The notes: generated from the letters alone by a model not told the origin. A DNA stretch of 64,000 bases from Candidatus Formimonas warabiya (GCF_002777255.1 NZ_CP017634.1:5158903-5222902), one strand, 5' to 3'; counted from the first letter of the stretch, positions 8,416-17,726 are shown. Program-made: numbers and translations.

Positions 8416-8457
8416 ATGGGAATAATTATTGCTGATGGAGAAGTTTTTCCTACTTAA
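8416..8457 (+). pseudogene. possible remnant of a response regulator start
   Basis: A 13-codon frame (MGIIIADGEVFPT, then TAA) resembles the first strand and acidic pocket of a CheY-like receiver, which commonly begins MxIIIADDE. It lies where an agr response regulator would be expected, directly after the kinase. So short a match may be chance. Confidence 0.25.
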
Positions 8458-8505
8458 TTTAAGAAAGTAAAAGAGAATAAATAATCTAAATATCAGGAGG
8501 CTTTA

Positions 8506-8991
8506 ATGGAAGATCTTAAGGTAATAATATTTTTCTATATGATACAATCTCTTTTAATGATTTTGACAGGATTAAAATTTTTTAGCGTTAAGTATAAAAC
8601 TAAAAATGTATTAGTACCTGTATTTGTATTTGGACTAGTAATTTGGTTGGTACGCAAATTATATATTTATTTTCAGATACCGCTTGGCACACATACCCTT
8701 GTGCTATTAGTATTATTTTGTGTTATACTCAGAATATTTTTTAGATTAAATATCACATACATTTTAGGTATTGCTTTTCTTGATTTTAGTTTAGTTATGC
8801 TTGGAGGAGGCTTGACAGTATATTTTTATAAAATTTTTAATGTTCAACCAGAATTTGTACTTGATCATGCATGGATGCATATATTAATGGGGCAAGTAGA
8901 AAATATTTTTCTTATAATTTTATTATTGATTCTAGAATTATTCAATATAAGCATTTTTAAAATTATGAGAAAAATTGAGGAAAATAGGTAA
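8506..8991 (+). CDS. multi-pass membrane protein of the agr island, copy 2
   Basis: A 161-residue paralogue of the protein at 7032-7514, with the same number and spacing of hydrophobic helices. SD AGGAGG (8495-8500) precedes ATG 8506. In the first copy the kinase follows with a four-base overlap, but here only a decayed kinase tail remains after the stop codon. It may still serve as an alternative sensor for the remaining kinase or as an immunity-like partner; nothing in the sequence decides this. Confidence 0.65.
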   Translation: MEDLKVIIFFYMIQSLLMILTGLKFFSVKYKTKNVLVPVFVFGLVIWLVRKLYIYFQIPLGTHTLVLLVLFCVILRIFFRLNITYILGIAFLDFSLVMLGGGLTVYFYKIFNVQPEFVLDHAWMHILMGQVENIFLIILLLILELFNISIFKIMRKIEENR

Positions 8992-8998
8992 CCATGTT

Positions 8999-9040
8999 TT
9001 AAATTTTATCGTTAAATTACCAAAGGATATAAAAGAGTGA
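8999..9040 (+). pseudogene. C-terminal remnant of a deleted histidine kinase
   Basis: Thirteen codons ending in TGA read LNFIVKLPKDIKE. The C-terminus of the intact kinase at 7511-8359 reads TFIVKLPKCIKK. The match, at the position where a second kinase gene should end, indicates a tandem duplication of the sensor-kinase pair followed by deletion of nearly the whole second kinase. Confidence 0.6.
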
Positions 9041-9059
9041 AAAACCCGGGCACTCTTTT
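9031..9059 (+). terminator. terminator-like hairpin closing the agr island
   Basis: AAAAGAGTG (9031-9039) pairs perfectly with CACTCTTTT (9051-9059) around an 11-base loop. The 3' arm ends in four T but no longer T tract follows, so termination strength is uncertain. The A-rich 5' arm could make it work in both directions. Confidence 0.45.
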
Positions 9060-9137
9060 ATGAAAGTGAAATTCGCTCCATTTCCCCTGCATAAAATTAT
9101 TCTTCTACGGGCATAAATGCTCATAGAAGGAGTGATC

Positions 9138-9575
9138 ATGATGGATGATACATTAAAAAAGATAGATCAAATCAAAGACCGGACCGGCGTTAGCTACGGC
9201 ATGGCCAAGGAGGCTTTGGAAAAAAGCGAGGGAAGTGTGATAGATGCCATCATTTATTTGGAAAAGCAGGCTAATTCCCCGGAGAAAAAGGCAATGGAGC
9301 AGGGAAAAGACCTTTGGCATGGTTTGCAGGGCGCGATAGAGAAAGGAAAAGATGCCAAAATCCGGGTGTTAAAGGAAGGAAAACCGGTGGCGGAAGTACC
9401 GGCCGCAGCGGGAGTTCTGGGGCTGGTAGGTGCTCTGGCCATTCCCGGAGTTGCCGTAGTGGGGGCTGTGGGCTCCGTTGTGGCCTTAATGAACAAATAT
9501 TCTCTGGAAGTGAAACGAAACGATGATCCGGATCAAGATCCGGACCGGGAAAATGACGTTGACAATAAGGCCTAA
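9138..9575 (+). CDS. DUF4342 domain-containing protein
   Basis: A 145-residue protein of unknown role. The N-terminal 45 residues (IDQIKDRTGVSYGMAKEALEKSEG) form a UBA/TS-N-like three-helix module as in EF-Ts. Then comes the DUF4342 part, ending in a glycine/alanine-rich hydrophobic segment (about residues 90-118) that may insert in the membrane, and an acidic tail. Start ATG 9138 or 9141; SD AAGGAG at 9127-9132. It precedes the T-box and shares the strand with glyQS but is separated from them by the leader. Confidence 0.75.
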   Translation: MMDDTLKKIDQIKDRTGVSYGMAKEALEKSEGSVIDAIIYLEKQANSPEKKAMEQGKDLWHGLQGAIEKGKDAKIRVLKEGKPVAEVPAAAGVLGLVGALAIPGVAVVGAVGSVVALMNKYSLEVKRNDDPDQDPDRENDVDNKA

Positions 9576-9577
9576 TT

Positions 9578-9606
9578 TTGCTAAAGTTTAACCTGACAAG
9601 TTAAAT
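9578..9606 (+). promoter_or_regulatory. candidate promoter of the glyQS T-box transcript
   Basis: TTGCTA (9578-9583), 17-base spacer, TTAAAT (9601-9606). Each box has four of six consensus bases. Its position just before the T-box fits a start near 9613. Confidence 0.35.
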
Positions 9607-9610
9607 AAAG

Positions 9611-9903
9611 TTGTGACGATCGAGACAAGTACCCAGTAATTTTCAGGCGGGGCAGCATAACCCGCAAAAGAGAGCCGGGAGGGTGGAAACCGGCAGCCCA
9701 TGCTGGGGAAGGCACTCAGGAGCAGTCGGGTGAAAGCAAGGCAAATAGCCTGAACCGGAGTCATCCTCCGTTATCAAAGAATGGTATGATATGGATACCG
9801 GATTGAGACGGACTATTACGTCAATCAGGGTGGAACCGCGGGAAACAAACCTCTCGTCCCTGTAGCTTTATTGCTGCATGGCCAGGGGTTTTTATTTTTT
9901 TAT
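9611..9903 (+). ncRNA. T-box riboswitch (glycyl-tRNA type by context)
   Basis: The hallmark T-box sequence AGGGTGGAACCGCGG is at 9827-9841. Upstream are the AGTA-type bulge (near 9630) and helices expected of Stem I and Stem III (GGAG...CTCC near 9759-9768). Downstream, CCCTG (9858-9862) pairs with CAGGG (9883-9887) and is followed by a T-rich tract (9889-9900), forming the intrinsic terminator. Uncharged tRNA stabilises the antiterminator and switches on the downstream genes, here glyQ and glyS, so the cognate tRNA should be tRNA-Gly. I did not assign the specifier codon with certainty. Confidence 0.92.
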
Positions 9904-9989
9904 CTGTTTTCCGGTAAGTTCATCGGCCTGCGGGTCCCAAGTCCACCAGCAAAGTGGGTCTGCTGAATTTTTATTTGGAGGGAAAGAAA

Positions 9990-10961
9990 ATGAATTTCCA
10001 GGATCTTATTTTAGCGTTAAACAAATTCTGGGGTGAACAAAATTGTATTATCCAACAACCCTATGACATGGAAAAGGGTGCCGGAACCATGAACCCGGCC
10101 ACAGCCCTGCGGGCTTTGGGGCCGGAGCCATGGAATGTGGCCTATGTGGAACCGTCCCGGCGGCCTACCGACGGCAGGTACGGGGAGAATCCCAACCGGC
10201 TTCAGCATTATTATCAATACCAGGTGATCCTGAAGCCTTCTCCGGATAATATTGTGGAATTGTACATGGACAGCCTGCGGGCCATCGGCATCAAACCTGA
10301 GGAGCACGATATCCGGCTCGTGGAGGATAACTGGGAATCAGCGAATTTGGGAGCATGGGGCTTGGGCTGGGAAGTTTGGCTGGACGGCATGGAAGTAACC
10401 CAATTCACCTACTTCCAGCAGTTCGGGGGATTGGACTGCAAACCCGTGAGCGGGGAAATTACTTACGGAATTGAGCGGCTGGCCATGTTTATCCAGAAGG
10501 TGGACAGTGTTTTTGACATTGAGTGGGTAAATGGGATTACTTATGGTGACGTGCACCACCAGACGGAAGTGGATTATTCTTATTACAACTTTCAGGTCGC
10601 GGATACCGGGATGCTGTTCAAACTATTTGATATGTTTGAAGAGGAGTTTAAAAGGGTGGTAGAGAAAGGGCTGGTTCAGCCCGCCTACGATTATGTACTG
10701 AAATGCTCCCATACTTTCAACCTGTTGGATGCCCGGGGTGCCATCAGTGTCACCGAGCGGCAGAGCTACATTACCCGGGTGCGCAACTTGGCGAAAGTTG
10801 TTAGCGTGGCATACGTGAAGCAGCGGGAGGATCTGGGCTTTCCTCTTATCAAGGATGGGGCAAAACGTGAATCCATGGGGCTTCCTCCCCTCCTGCAGTC
10901 TCGTCCTGCCGCAAACAAAGCCCTTGATACCAAAGATCCCATGGATGTGAAGGAGGCATAA
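9990..10961 (+). CDS. glyQ: glycyl-tRNA synthetase alpha subunit
   Basis: Class II synthetase catalytic subunit of the bacterial heterotetrameric (alpha2beta2) GlyRS. The protein starts [16 protein letters not shown] and contains class II motifs around [34 protein letters not shown] and [16 protein letters not shown] 9990 is used because SD TTGGAGGGA (9975-9982) is correctly placed; an in-frame ATG at 9954 lies before the SD. The 323-residue product is slightly longer than usual at its C-terminus. Expression is controlled by the T-box immediately upstream. Confidence 0.97.
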   Translation: MNFQDLILALNKFWGEQNCIIQQPYDMEKGAGTMNPATALRALGPEPWNVAYVEPSRRPTDGRYGENPNRLQHYYQYQVILKPSPDNIVELYMDSLRAIGIKPEEHDIRLVEDNWESANLGAWGLGWEVWLDGMEVTQFTYFQQFGGLDCKPVSGEITYGIERLAMFIQKVDSVFDIEWVNGITYGDVHHQTEVDYSYYNFQVADTGMLFKLFDMFEEEFKRVVEKGLVQPAYDYVLKCSHTFNLLDARGAISVTERQSYITRVRNLAKVVSVAYVKQREDLGFPLIKDGAKRESMGLPPLLQSRPAANKALDTKDPMDVKEA

Positions 10962-13043
10962 ATGATGGCAAAGGATCTGTTATTTGAAATAGGCACGGAA
11001 GAGATACCTGCTCGTTTTATGGCGTCGGCTTTAAAACAGATGAAAGAATTAGGGGAGAGCAGCCTCAAAGAGGCCCGTCTGGCTTTTTCTCACATCCATG
11101 TGTACGGGACGCCCCGGAGACTTGCCCTTCTGGTTGAGGGTCTGGCGGAAAAACAGGCCGATGTGCAGGAAGAGGTGAAAGGACCTTCAGAAAAGGCAGC
11201 CTTTGATGGGGAAGGCAACCCGACCAAAGCGGTCCTGGGTTTTGCCCGGGGACAAGGGGTAGAGGTAAAAGATCTGGCTATCAAAGAAACCCCGGCGGGG
11301 AAATATGTTTTTGCGACGAAGAAAGCGGCAGGACAAGGGGCGGAAACGGTTCTTCCCGGCATCCTTTTAAACCTTGTGCACAAGCTCTATTTCCCCAAAC
11401 CTATGCGCTGGGGTGATTTAGAGATGCGTTTTGCCCGTCCCATCCGGTGGATGGTGGCTTTATTCGGCAACGAGGTGCTTCCTGTGGAAGTGGAGGGACT
11501 GAAAGCAGGAAGAGAAAGCCGCAGCCATCGTTTTCTCGGCCAGGGCATCGTAGAATTAGCCTCTCCTGATCAGTACATCCCCAAACTAAAAGAAAACTAT
11601 TGTATCGTGGACCAAAATGAAAGAAAACAGCTGATCTGGCAGCAGATCCAGGAAACGGCCGGGAAGAGCGGCGGCCAGGTGCTGCCGGATGACGAATTAT
11701 TGGAGGAAGTAACCTATCTGCTGGAATATCCCACCGCTTTGTGCGGCGGTTTTGAAGAAAAGTATCTTGCCCTGCCCAAAGAAGTGTTGATTACACCGAT
11801 GCGGGAGCACCAAAGATATTTTCCGGTGTTAAAAGAAGATGGAAGCCTGCTCCCGAAATTTATCACGGTGCGCAACGGTTTAGCGGAACATTTGGATATT
11901 GTCACGGCCGGCAATGAAAAGGTTTTGAAGGCACGGCTGGCGGATGCGGAGTTCTTTTATACGGAAGACTTGAAAAAGAATTTGGCGGATCATGTACCGA
12001 AACTGGAAAGCATTGTCTTCCACGAAAGATTGGGCAGTTTGTACGCCAAAGTGGAACGGGTCCAGAAGCTGGCGGAATATATCGGCCAGCAATTAGGCTT
12101 CTCTCCGGAAGAAATTAGGGATACCCGGCGCGCGGCATACCTGTCCAAGGCCGATCTGGTCACCAATGTGGTCTACGAATTTCCTGAGCTTCAGGGGATC
12201 ATGGGCGAATACTATGCCCGGCACGCCGGAGAGAATACCGCGGTGAGCACGGCGATCAGAGAGCATTACCAGCCCAGGTTTGCGGGAGATATGGTACCCC
12301 AGTCTAGAGTGGGAACAGCTGTTGCCCTTGCGGATAAATTGGACAGTATTGTGGGCTTCTTCGGTATGAATATTCAGCCCACCGGGTCCCAAGATCCGTA
12401 TGCTTTAAGAAGACAGGCTTTGGGTATGGTGCACACCATTCTGCACCATAACCTGGAGATTTCCCTCCCATATCTGGTGCGAAAAGCCTACCAGCTCCTT
12501 CAAGAGCAGGTTGTTTTCCCCCAGGATGAGCAAAAAACATTGTCGGATATCCTGGCCTTTTTTAAACAGCGCATGGACAATGTGCTGACAGAGGCAGGAA
12601 TACGGTATGACGTGATTAATGCGGTCTTGGCGGCGGACCTGGATCATCTTTCCGAAATCCGGAGAAAAGCGGTGGCGATCAGTGAATTCAGAGAAAGCAC
12701 CGAGTTCCACCAGTTGATTACCGGCTTTACCAGGGCGGCTAATCTGGCGAAAAACGCGGTCAAGAACGATGTGAGGCCGGATTCGTTTACCTACGAGGAA
12801 GAAACCTGCCTTTACCAGGAATTTCTCAAGGTCAAGGAAAAGGCCGATGCCTATATCGGCAGGAAAGATTATCAGAAGGCCTTAGGGGCTGTAGCGGATC
12901 TCCGGGAACCTATTGATCATTTTTTTACCGCTGTGATGGTGATGGTTGATGACACCGACATTAAAGAGAACCGGCTGGCTTTATTAAAGCAGATTGCCGA
13001 TTACGTCACGGGCATAGCCGACCTTTCACAGTTGGTAGTTTAA
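10962..13043 (+). CDS. glyS: glycyl-tRNA synthetase beta subunit
   Basis: Partner of GlyQ, contributing tRNA binding. The 693-residue length is normal. Recognisable features are the N-terminal DLLFEIGTEEIPARFM, the internal TPMREHQRYFPV, an HD-like region and the C-terminal anticodon-binding domain. It begins directly after the glyQ stop with ATG at 10962 and 10965; SD AAGGAGG (10950-10956) better suits 10965. Both genes form one T-box-controlled operon closed by the terminator at 13114. Confidence 0.97.
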   Translation: MMAKDLLFEIGTEEIPARFMASALKQMKELGESSLKEARLAFSHIHVYGTPRRLALLVEGLAEKQADVQEEVKGPSEKAAFDGEGNPTKAVLGFARGQGVEVKDLAIKETPAGKYVFATKKAAGQGAETVLPGILLNLVHKLYFPKPMRWGDLEMRFARPIRWMVALFGNEVLPVEVEGLKAGRESRSHRFLGQGIVELASPDQYIPKLKENYCIVDQNERKQLIWQQIQETAGKSGGQVLPDDELLEEVTYLLEYPTALCGGFEEKYLALPKEVLITPMREHQRYFPVLKEDGSLLPKFITVRNGLAEHLDIVTAGNEKVLKARLADAEFFYTEDLKKNLADHVPKLESIVFHERLGSLYAKVERVQKLAEYIGQQLGFSPEEIRDTRRAAYLSKADLVTNVVYEFPELQGIMGEYYARHAGENTAVSTAIREHYQPRFAGDMVPQSRVGTAVALADKLDSIVGFFGMNIQPTGSQDPYALRRQALGMVHTILHHNLEISLPYLVRKAYQLLQEQVVFPQDEQKTLSDILAFFKQRMDNVLTEAGIRYDVINAVLAADLDHLSEIRRKAVAISEFRESTEFHQLITGFTRAANLAKNAVKNDVRPDSFTYEEETCLYQEFLKVKEKADAYIGRKDYQKALGAVADLREPIDHFFTAVMVMVDDTDIKENRLALLKQIADYVTGIADLSQLVV

Positions 13044-13113
13044 AAATTTTCTTAGTCCAAAGGGGCTTTCCGGGAACCGGGAAAACAAGAGCAGGGAGCA
13101 TTTATACATTAAA

Positions 13114-13151
13114 AAATCAAGTTGACGTAACCCGCAACTTGATTTTTTTTT
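13114..13151 (+). terminator. intrinsic terminator after glyS
   Basis: AAATCAAGTTG (13114-13124) pairs perfectly with CAACTTGATTT (13135-13145), loop 13125-13134, and the arm runs into nine consecutive T. A strong rho-independent terminator. Confidence 0.9.
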
Positions 13152-13175
13152 ACAGCAACTTTCTGATAATTTTTT

Positions 13176-13210
13176 CCGGTAGCTGGCAACCGGTGTCCGG
13201 ACCCCGAAAA
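13176..13210. repeat. dispersed intergenic repeat CCGGTA-type, copy A
   Basis: This 35-bp stretch (CCGGTAGCTGGCAACCGG, then TGTCCGGACCCCGAAAA) resembles 30694-30727 in most positions and shares its CCCGAAAA end with 26552-26560. It lies between the glyS terminator and the next gene in an otherwise featureless 300-base interval. Function unknown. Confidence 0.4.
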
Positions 13211-13349
13211 CGGGATAATATTTTTTAAAATATGCCAATTTATAGGAAAATCCTATTGACCGGGGGAGTACATTTAAATATAGTAGTAATATATTGTTTT
13301 TAGTTAAATAGTATGACATAATGTAGTTTTCGGTAGATTATGAGGGGTG

Positions 13350-14000
13350 GTGGCTACTATTCAGCTTACGTTTCGACAAAGAGAGATTATTGGTATCGTA
13401 AAAGAAAAGGGCCCAATAACAGGGGAAGTTATAGCCCAACACCTCAATTTAACCAGGGCAGCATTGAGAGCAGATTTGACCATCCTGGTGATGGCCGGGT
13501 TAATTGATGCCAGACCCCGGGTGGGGTACTATTATGTGGGAGACGATTCCCGGTCTTTTATCTCAGAAAAGATCCAAGAAATGAAAGTAAATGACTTTAA
13601 ATCAATCCCCATTGTCGTAAAAGAAGAGGCATCTGTTTATGATACCATTGTGACCATGTTTGTTGAAGATGTCGGTTCCCTTTTTATTGTGAGCGAGGGA
13701 GGGCTTTTGCAAGGAGTAGTTTCCCGAAAAGATCTTTTAAAAGTTACATTAGGTCAGGGAGATCTTCATAAAATACCTGTAAAAGTAATCATGACCAGGA
13801 TGCCGAATATTATTACCACTTTTTTGGATGAATCCGTTTTCGATGCCGCAAAAAAAATTATTGAACATCAGATTGACGCCCTTCCGGTGGTGCGGCTTTG
13901 TGCCGGTGATCCGGGTCATGAGGGTAATCTGGAAGTGGTGGGCCGGTTTACCAAAACCAATATCACGAGAATTTTCCTGGAATTAGTGGAAGGCAAATAA
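13350..14000 (+). CDS. CcpN-like transcriptional repressor (HTH plus two CBS domains)
   Basis: A 216-residue regulator with an N-terminal winged helix-turn-helix (about 1-60, TGEVIAQHLNLTRAALRADL) and a pair of CBS domains (about 75-205). The family includes B. subtilis CcpN, the repressor of gluconeogenic genes located next to yqfL, exactly the context here. GTG 13350 aligns with the family's N-terminus; GTG 13347 is possible. The SD (GAGGGG) is unusually close to either start, so initiation may be weak. It probably controls central carbon genes such as ppdK. Confidence 0.85.
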   Translation: MATIQLTFRQREIIGIVKEKGPITGEVIAQHLNLTRAALRADLTILVMAGLIDARPRVGYYYVGDDSRSFISEKIQEMKVNDFKSIPIVVKEEASVYDTIVTMFVEDVGSLFIVSEGGLLQGVVSRKDLLKVTLGQGDLHKIPVKVIMTRMPNIITTFLDESVFDAAKKIIEHQIDALPVVRLCAGDPGHEGNLEVVGRFTKTNITRIFLELVEGK

Positions 14001-14010
14001 GGGGGTTCAT

Positions 14011-14838
14011 ATGAACGAAAAAACAAGTGATCCGGTAATATTCGTTGTTTCAGACTCATTGGGTGAAACTGCGGAGCTGGTGGCCCGGGCTGCCGGCAGC
14101 CAATTCGACGGGGGACATGTCAATATCCGTCGGGTGCCATATGTTGCGGAAGTGAGCGACATAGAAGCTATTTTCCAGGAAGCTGTCAAATACAACAGTG
14201 TGATTACCTATACCGTGGTAATTGAAGAACTGCGCGAAGCCATCAGCCGGCTTTCTGTGGAACATGACATCCCTTGTGTAGATCTATTGGGGCCTACTAT
14301 GGAGGCAGTAACCCGGGTTACCGGGATGCAGCCGAAAATGGCCACAGGTCTTTTAAGAAAACTGGATGATGAGTATTTCCGCAAGGTAGATGCCATCGAA
14401 TTTGCCGTAAAGTATGATGACGGCAAGGATGCCCGGGGATTTAAAAAAGCCGATATTGTCTTAATTGGCGTGTCCAGGACTTCTAAAACACCCGTGTGCA
14501 TGTATTTGGGACACAAAAAAATCAAAGCCGCCAATCTGCCTTTGGTACCGGAGGTAGCTCCGCCGGAAGAGCTATTCGAGATACCGCCTAAGAAAATTAT
14601 TGGGCTTACCATCAGATCCCAACTATTAAATGATATCAGAAGCGAGCGGCTGAAAGTACTTGGCTTAGGGTCGGGAGCGGATTATGCCAATCCCAACCGC
14701 ATCATTGAAGAGTTGGAATATGCGGAAAGCATTTTTCGTAAAGTTGGTTGCGCCGTCATCGATGTGACAAACCGGGCGGTAGAAGAGACAGCCAGTAAAG
14801 TACTAGAGATATATTATAAGGGGGAGAAAAATGTCTAA
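14011..14838 (+). CDS. pyruvate, phosphate dikinase regulatory protein (kinase/phosphorylase)
   Basis: Bifunctional enzyme of the DUF299/YqfL family that inactivates PPDK by ADP-dependent phosphorylation of an active-site Thr and reactivates it by phosphorolysis. The nucleotide loop GVSRTSKTP (about residues 154-162) and the C-terminal DVTNRAVEETA are conserved. At 275 residues it is full length. SD AAGGGGG precedes ATG 14011. The gene overlaps ppdK by eight bases, so target and regulator are translationally coupled, which strongly supports PPDK rather than PEP synthase as target. Confidence 0.94.
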   Translation: MNEKTSDPVIFVVSDSLGETAELVARAAGSQFDGGHVNIRRVPYVAEVSDIEAIFQEAVKYNSVITYTVVIEELREAISRLSVEHDIPCVDLLGPTMEAVTRVTGMQPKMATGLLRKLDDEYFRKVDAIEFAVKYDDGKDARGFKKADIVLIGVSRTSKTPVCMYLGHKKIKAANLPLVPEVAPPEELFEIPPKKIIGLTIRSQLLNDIRSERLKVLGLGSGADYANPNRIIEELEYAESIFRKVGCAVIDVTNRAVEETASKVLEIYYKGEKNV

Positions 14839-17488
14839 CAGAAAGTATGTCTACTTATTTCATGAGGGAAAGGCGGAAATGAAAGACCTGCTGGGCGGAA
14901 AAGGGGCCAATCTTGCGGAAATGACCAATATCGGCTTGCCGGTTCCTCCGGGATTGACCATTACCACGGAAGCATGCAATGAGTATTATGAAGTAGGGCG
15001 TGCCTTTCCCGCCGGTTTGGAAGAACAACTGCAAAAAGGTTTGCAGGATCTGGAGCAGCAAATCGGCAAAAAATTTGGGGATGCCGTCAATCCTCTTCTC
15101 GTTTCTGTGCGCTCCGGAGCGAAAATATCCATGCCGGGCATGATGGATACCATTCTGAATTTAGGGTTAAACGATGTTACCGTGCAAGGCTTGATCCAGG
15201 CCACAGGGAATGCGCGGTTTGCTCTGGACTGCTACCGGCGCTTTATTCAAATGTTTGGTGATGTGGCCATGGGCGTACCCCATCATGCTTTTGAAGAGAT
15301 CCTGGCCCGGGCCAAAGAGGAGCAGGGAGTGGGGTTTGACCATCAGCTTGATGCGGAAGCCTTAAAACAAATTATTGGAAAATATCAGCAGCTTTACCAA
15401 GAACATACCGGTACCGACTTCCCTCAGGAACCTTATCAGCAATTGCTGCTTGCCATCAAAGCGGTATTTGGTTCCTGGAACAGTGACCGGGCCATCGTTT
15501 ACCGGAAACATAACAAGATCCCTGATGATTTGGGCACTGCTGTAAATGTTCAGGCCATGGTCTTCGGAAATATGGGCGATGACTGCGGTACCGGAGTCGC
15601 TTTTACCCGGAATCCTTCCACTGGAGAAAAGAAGCTCTACGGGGAGTACCTGATCAACGCCCAGGGCGAGGATGTGGTGGCCGGGATCCGTACCCCCCAG
15701 CCCATATCCAGCTTAGAGCAGGATATGCCGGAAATTTATCAGCAATTTGTCCAGATCAGCCAGCGCTTGGAAAAGCACTATCGCGACATGCAGGATATTG
15801 AGTTTACCGTGGAAAAGGGCAAACTTTACATGCTTCAGACGAGAAACGGCAAAAGAACTGCCGCTGCAGCCATGAAGGCGGCGGTAGATATGGTCCATGA
15901 AGGTCTAATTAGTAAAGAAGAAGCGATGCTCCGGGTGGATCCCAAGCAGATCAATCAGATTTTGCATCCCCGCATTGATACCAAGGCAAAATTAAATATT
16001 ATTGCTACAGGTTTACCGGCTTCCCCCGGAGCGGCCTCGGGAGAAGTAGTATTTGATGCCGATGATGCGGAAAAGCAGGGTAAGGAAGGCAAAAAAGTAG
16101 TCCTGGTCCGCACCGAGACGACCCCCGATGATATTCATGGGTTGGTCATGGCCCAGGGCGTTCTGACCAGCAGGGGAGGAATGACCAGCCATGCCGCCGT
16201 GGTGGCCCGGGGAATGGGCAAGCCGGCGGTATGCGGTTGTGAAGCGCTGAAAATTGATTATGAACAAAAATGTTTCACGGTGGGCAGGATCACGGTGCAG
16301 GAAGGAGATTTAATTTCGATTGACGGGGCTACCGGTCAGGTAATACTGGGTCAGGTTCCTACCCTGGCGCCGGAATTGGGCGGTGAATTTGCCGAATTCT
16401 TAGGCTGGGCCGACGAGATCAGAACCATGGGGGTCAGGGCCAATGCCGATACCCCGGAGGATGCCAAAAAAGCCCGGGATTTCGGGGCGGCAGGAATCGG
16501 GCTGACCCGGACCGAGCATATGTTCATGCAGCAGGAGCGCTTGCCTATTGTGCAGCAGATGATTCTGGCGGAAACCGTAGAAGAAAGACAAAAAGCCTTG
16601 GATCAGCTTCTGCCTTTCCAGCAGGAAGATTTTTACGGCATTTTAGAAGCCATGGAAGGATATCCCGTGTGTATTCGTTTGCTGGATCCGCCTCTACATG
16701 AATTTTTACCGAACCGGGAAGAATTGCTCGTGGAAATTACCACATTAAAATGTACCGGAGGGGACCCGGAACTGATCACTGAAAAAGAAGTTTTGCTGAA
16801 AAAAGTGGAAGCATTGCATGAATTCAACCCCATGCTGGGCCACCGGGGATGCCGTTTAGGCATCACCTACCCGGAAATCTATGCCATGCAGGCCAGGGCA
16901 ATATTCCAGGCAGTAGCCCAGTTGACCAAAGAAGGGGTAAAAGCAATCCCTGAAGTGGAAATACCCTTGGTGATTCACGTCAATGAATTGGCTTTCCTGA
17001 GAAAACAGACTATCGAAATAGCGGAACAGGTGATGAAAGAAACCGGGGTCGAATTCGAATATACCGTAGGCACCATGATCGAAGTTCCCCGGGCTGCCCT
17101 CACCGCAGACGAAATTGCCCGGGAGGCGGACTTTTTCTCTTTCGGTACCAATGACCTAACCCAGACCACCTTTGGCTTTTCCCGGGATGATGCGGAAGGC
17201 AAGTTCTTGCAGCATTATATTGATGCCAAGGTTTTGAAGGAAAATCCTTTTGTGACCCTGGATCCCCTTGGGGTAGGCAAATTAATGGATTTAACGGTGA
17301 AACTGGGCCGTACCACCAAGCCGGACTTGCAGATCGGCATTTGCGGCGAACATGGAGGAGATCCGGACTCCATTGAAACCTGTTACAAACTGGGATTGGA
17401 CTTTGTCAGTTGTTCCACTTTCCGGGTGCCTATCGCCCGGTTGGCGGCAGCCCAGGCGGTGATAAGCAACAAAGACCAATCGAAGTAA
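14831..17488 (+). CDS. ppdK: pyruvate, phosphate dikinase
   Basis: Interconverts pyruvate, ATP and phosphate with PEP, AMP and pyrophosphate in the cytoplasm. Domains in order: ATP-grasp (about 1-340), swivelling phosphohistidine domain with catalytic His in GGMTSHAAVVARGMGKPAV (about 450), and TIM-barrel PEP domain with GFSRDDAEG and CGEHGGDP (catalytic Cys near 836). The Thr regulated by the upstream protein is in the same TSHA motif. At 885 residues it is full length. The 3' end is echoed by decayed copies at 18690 and 19634. Confidence 0.97.
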   Translation: MSNRKYVYLFHEGKAEMKDLLGGKGANLAEMTNIGLPVPPGLTITTEACNEYYEVGRAFPAGLEEQLQKGLQDLEQQIGKKFGDAVNPLLVSVRSGAKISMPGMMDTILNLGLNDVTVQGLIQATGNARFALDCYRRFIQMFGDVAMGVPHHAFEEILARAKEEQGVGFDHQLDAEALKQIIGKYQQLYQEHTGTDFPQEPYQQLLLAIKAVFGSWNSDRAIVYRKHNKIPDDLGTAVNVQAMVFGNMGDDCGTGVAFTRNPSTGEKKLYGEYLINAQGEDVVAGIRTPQPISSLEQDMPEIYQQFVQISQRLEKHYRDMQDIEFTVEKGKLYMLQTRNGKRTAAAAMKAAVDMVHEGLISKEEAMLRVDPKQINQILHPRIDTKAKLNIIATGLPASPGAASGEVVFDADDAEKQGKEGKKVVLVRTETTPDDIHGLVMAQGVLTSRGGMTSHAAVVARGMGKPAVCGCEALKIDYEQKCFTVGRITVQEGDLISIDGATGQVILGQVPTLAPELGGEFAEFLGWADEIRTMGVRANADTPEDAKKARDFGAAGIGLTRTEHMFMQQERLPIVQQMILAETVEERQKALDQLLPFQQEDFYGILEAMEGYPVCIRLLDPPLHEFLPNREELLVEITTLKCTGGDPELITEKEVLLKKVEALHEFNPMLGHRGCRLGITYPEIYAMQARAIFQAVAQLTKEGVKAIPEVEIPLVIHVNELAFLRKQTIEIAEQVMKETGVEFEYTVGTMIEVPRAALTADEIAREADFFSFGTNDLTQTTFGFSRDDAEGKFLQHYIDAKVLKENPFVTLDPLGVGKLMDLTVKLGRTTKPDLQIGICGEHGGDPDSIETCYKLGLDFVSCSTFRVPIARLAAAQAVISNKDQSK

Positions 17489-17501
17489 GTTTCAAAACGA
17501 A

Positions 17502-17548
17502 AACAAGGGTGCTGTCACTTAATAAGATTAGGTGGCAGCACCCTTGTT
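17502..17548 (+). terminator. long hairpin after ppdK
   Basis: A 17-bp stem, 17502-17518 with 17532-17548, containing a single G-U pair, encloses a 13-base loop. The tail is T-rich but interrupted (GTTATAATATTTTC). Probably the ppdK terminator; the tail is weaker than usual. Confidence 0.6.
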
Positions 17549-17580
17549 GTTATAATATTTTCAATTAAAGAAAAATTGTT

Positions 17581-17691
17581 TTGTGACGGACCAGAAAAAT
17601 ATGTTAAAATGAACGTTAAGTAAATTAACTCTAGAGACATGATTCTGACATACTGTAATAACTGTGAAGTAGGTTATAAATAAGCTATAAT
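17581..17691 (+). promoter_or_regulatory. two candidate promoters upstream of the 64-residue gene
   Basis: TTGTGA (17581-17586) with TAAAAT (17605-17610), 18-base spacing, and CTGTGA (17662-17667) with TATAAT (17686-17691), 18-base spacing. The motif TGTGAAGTA recurs at 17663 and 17709, and TGTGAAGTT at 17971, which may be a shared activator or operator site. Confidence 0.35.
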
Positions 17692-17726
17692 AAATATTAG
17701 TAGATGTTGTGAAGTAAGGAGTATTT

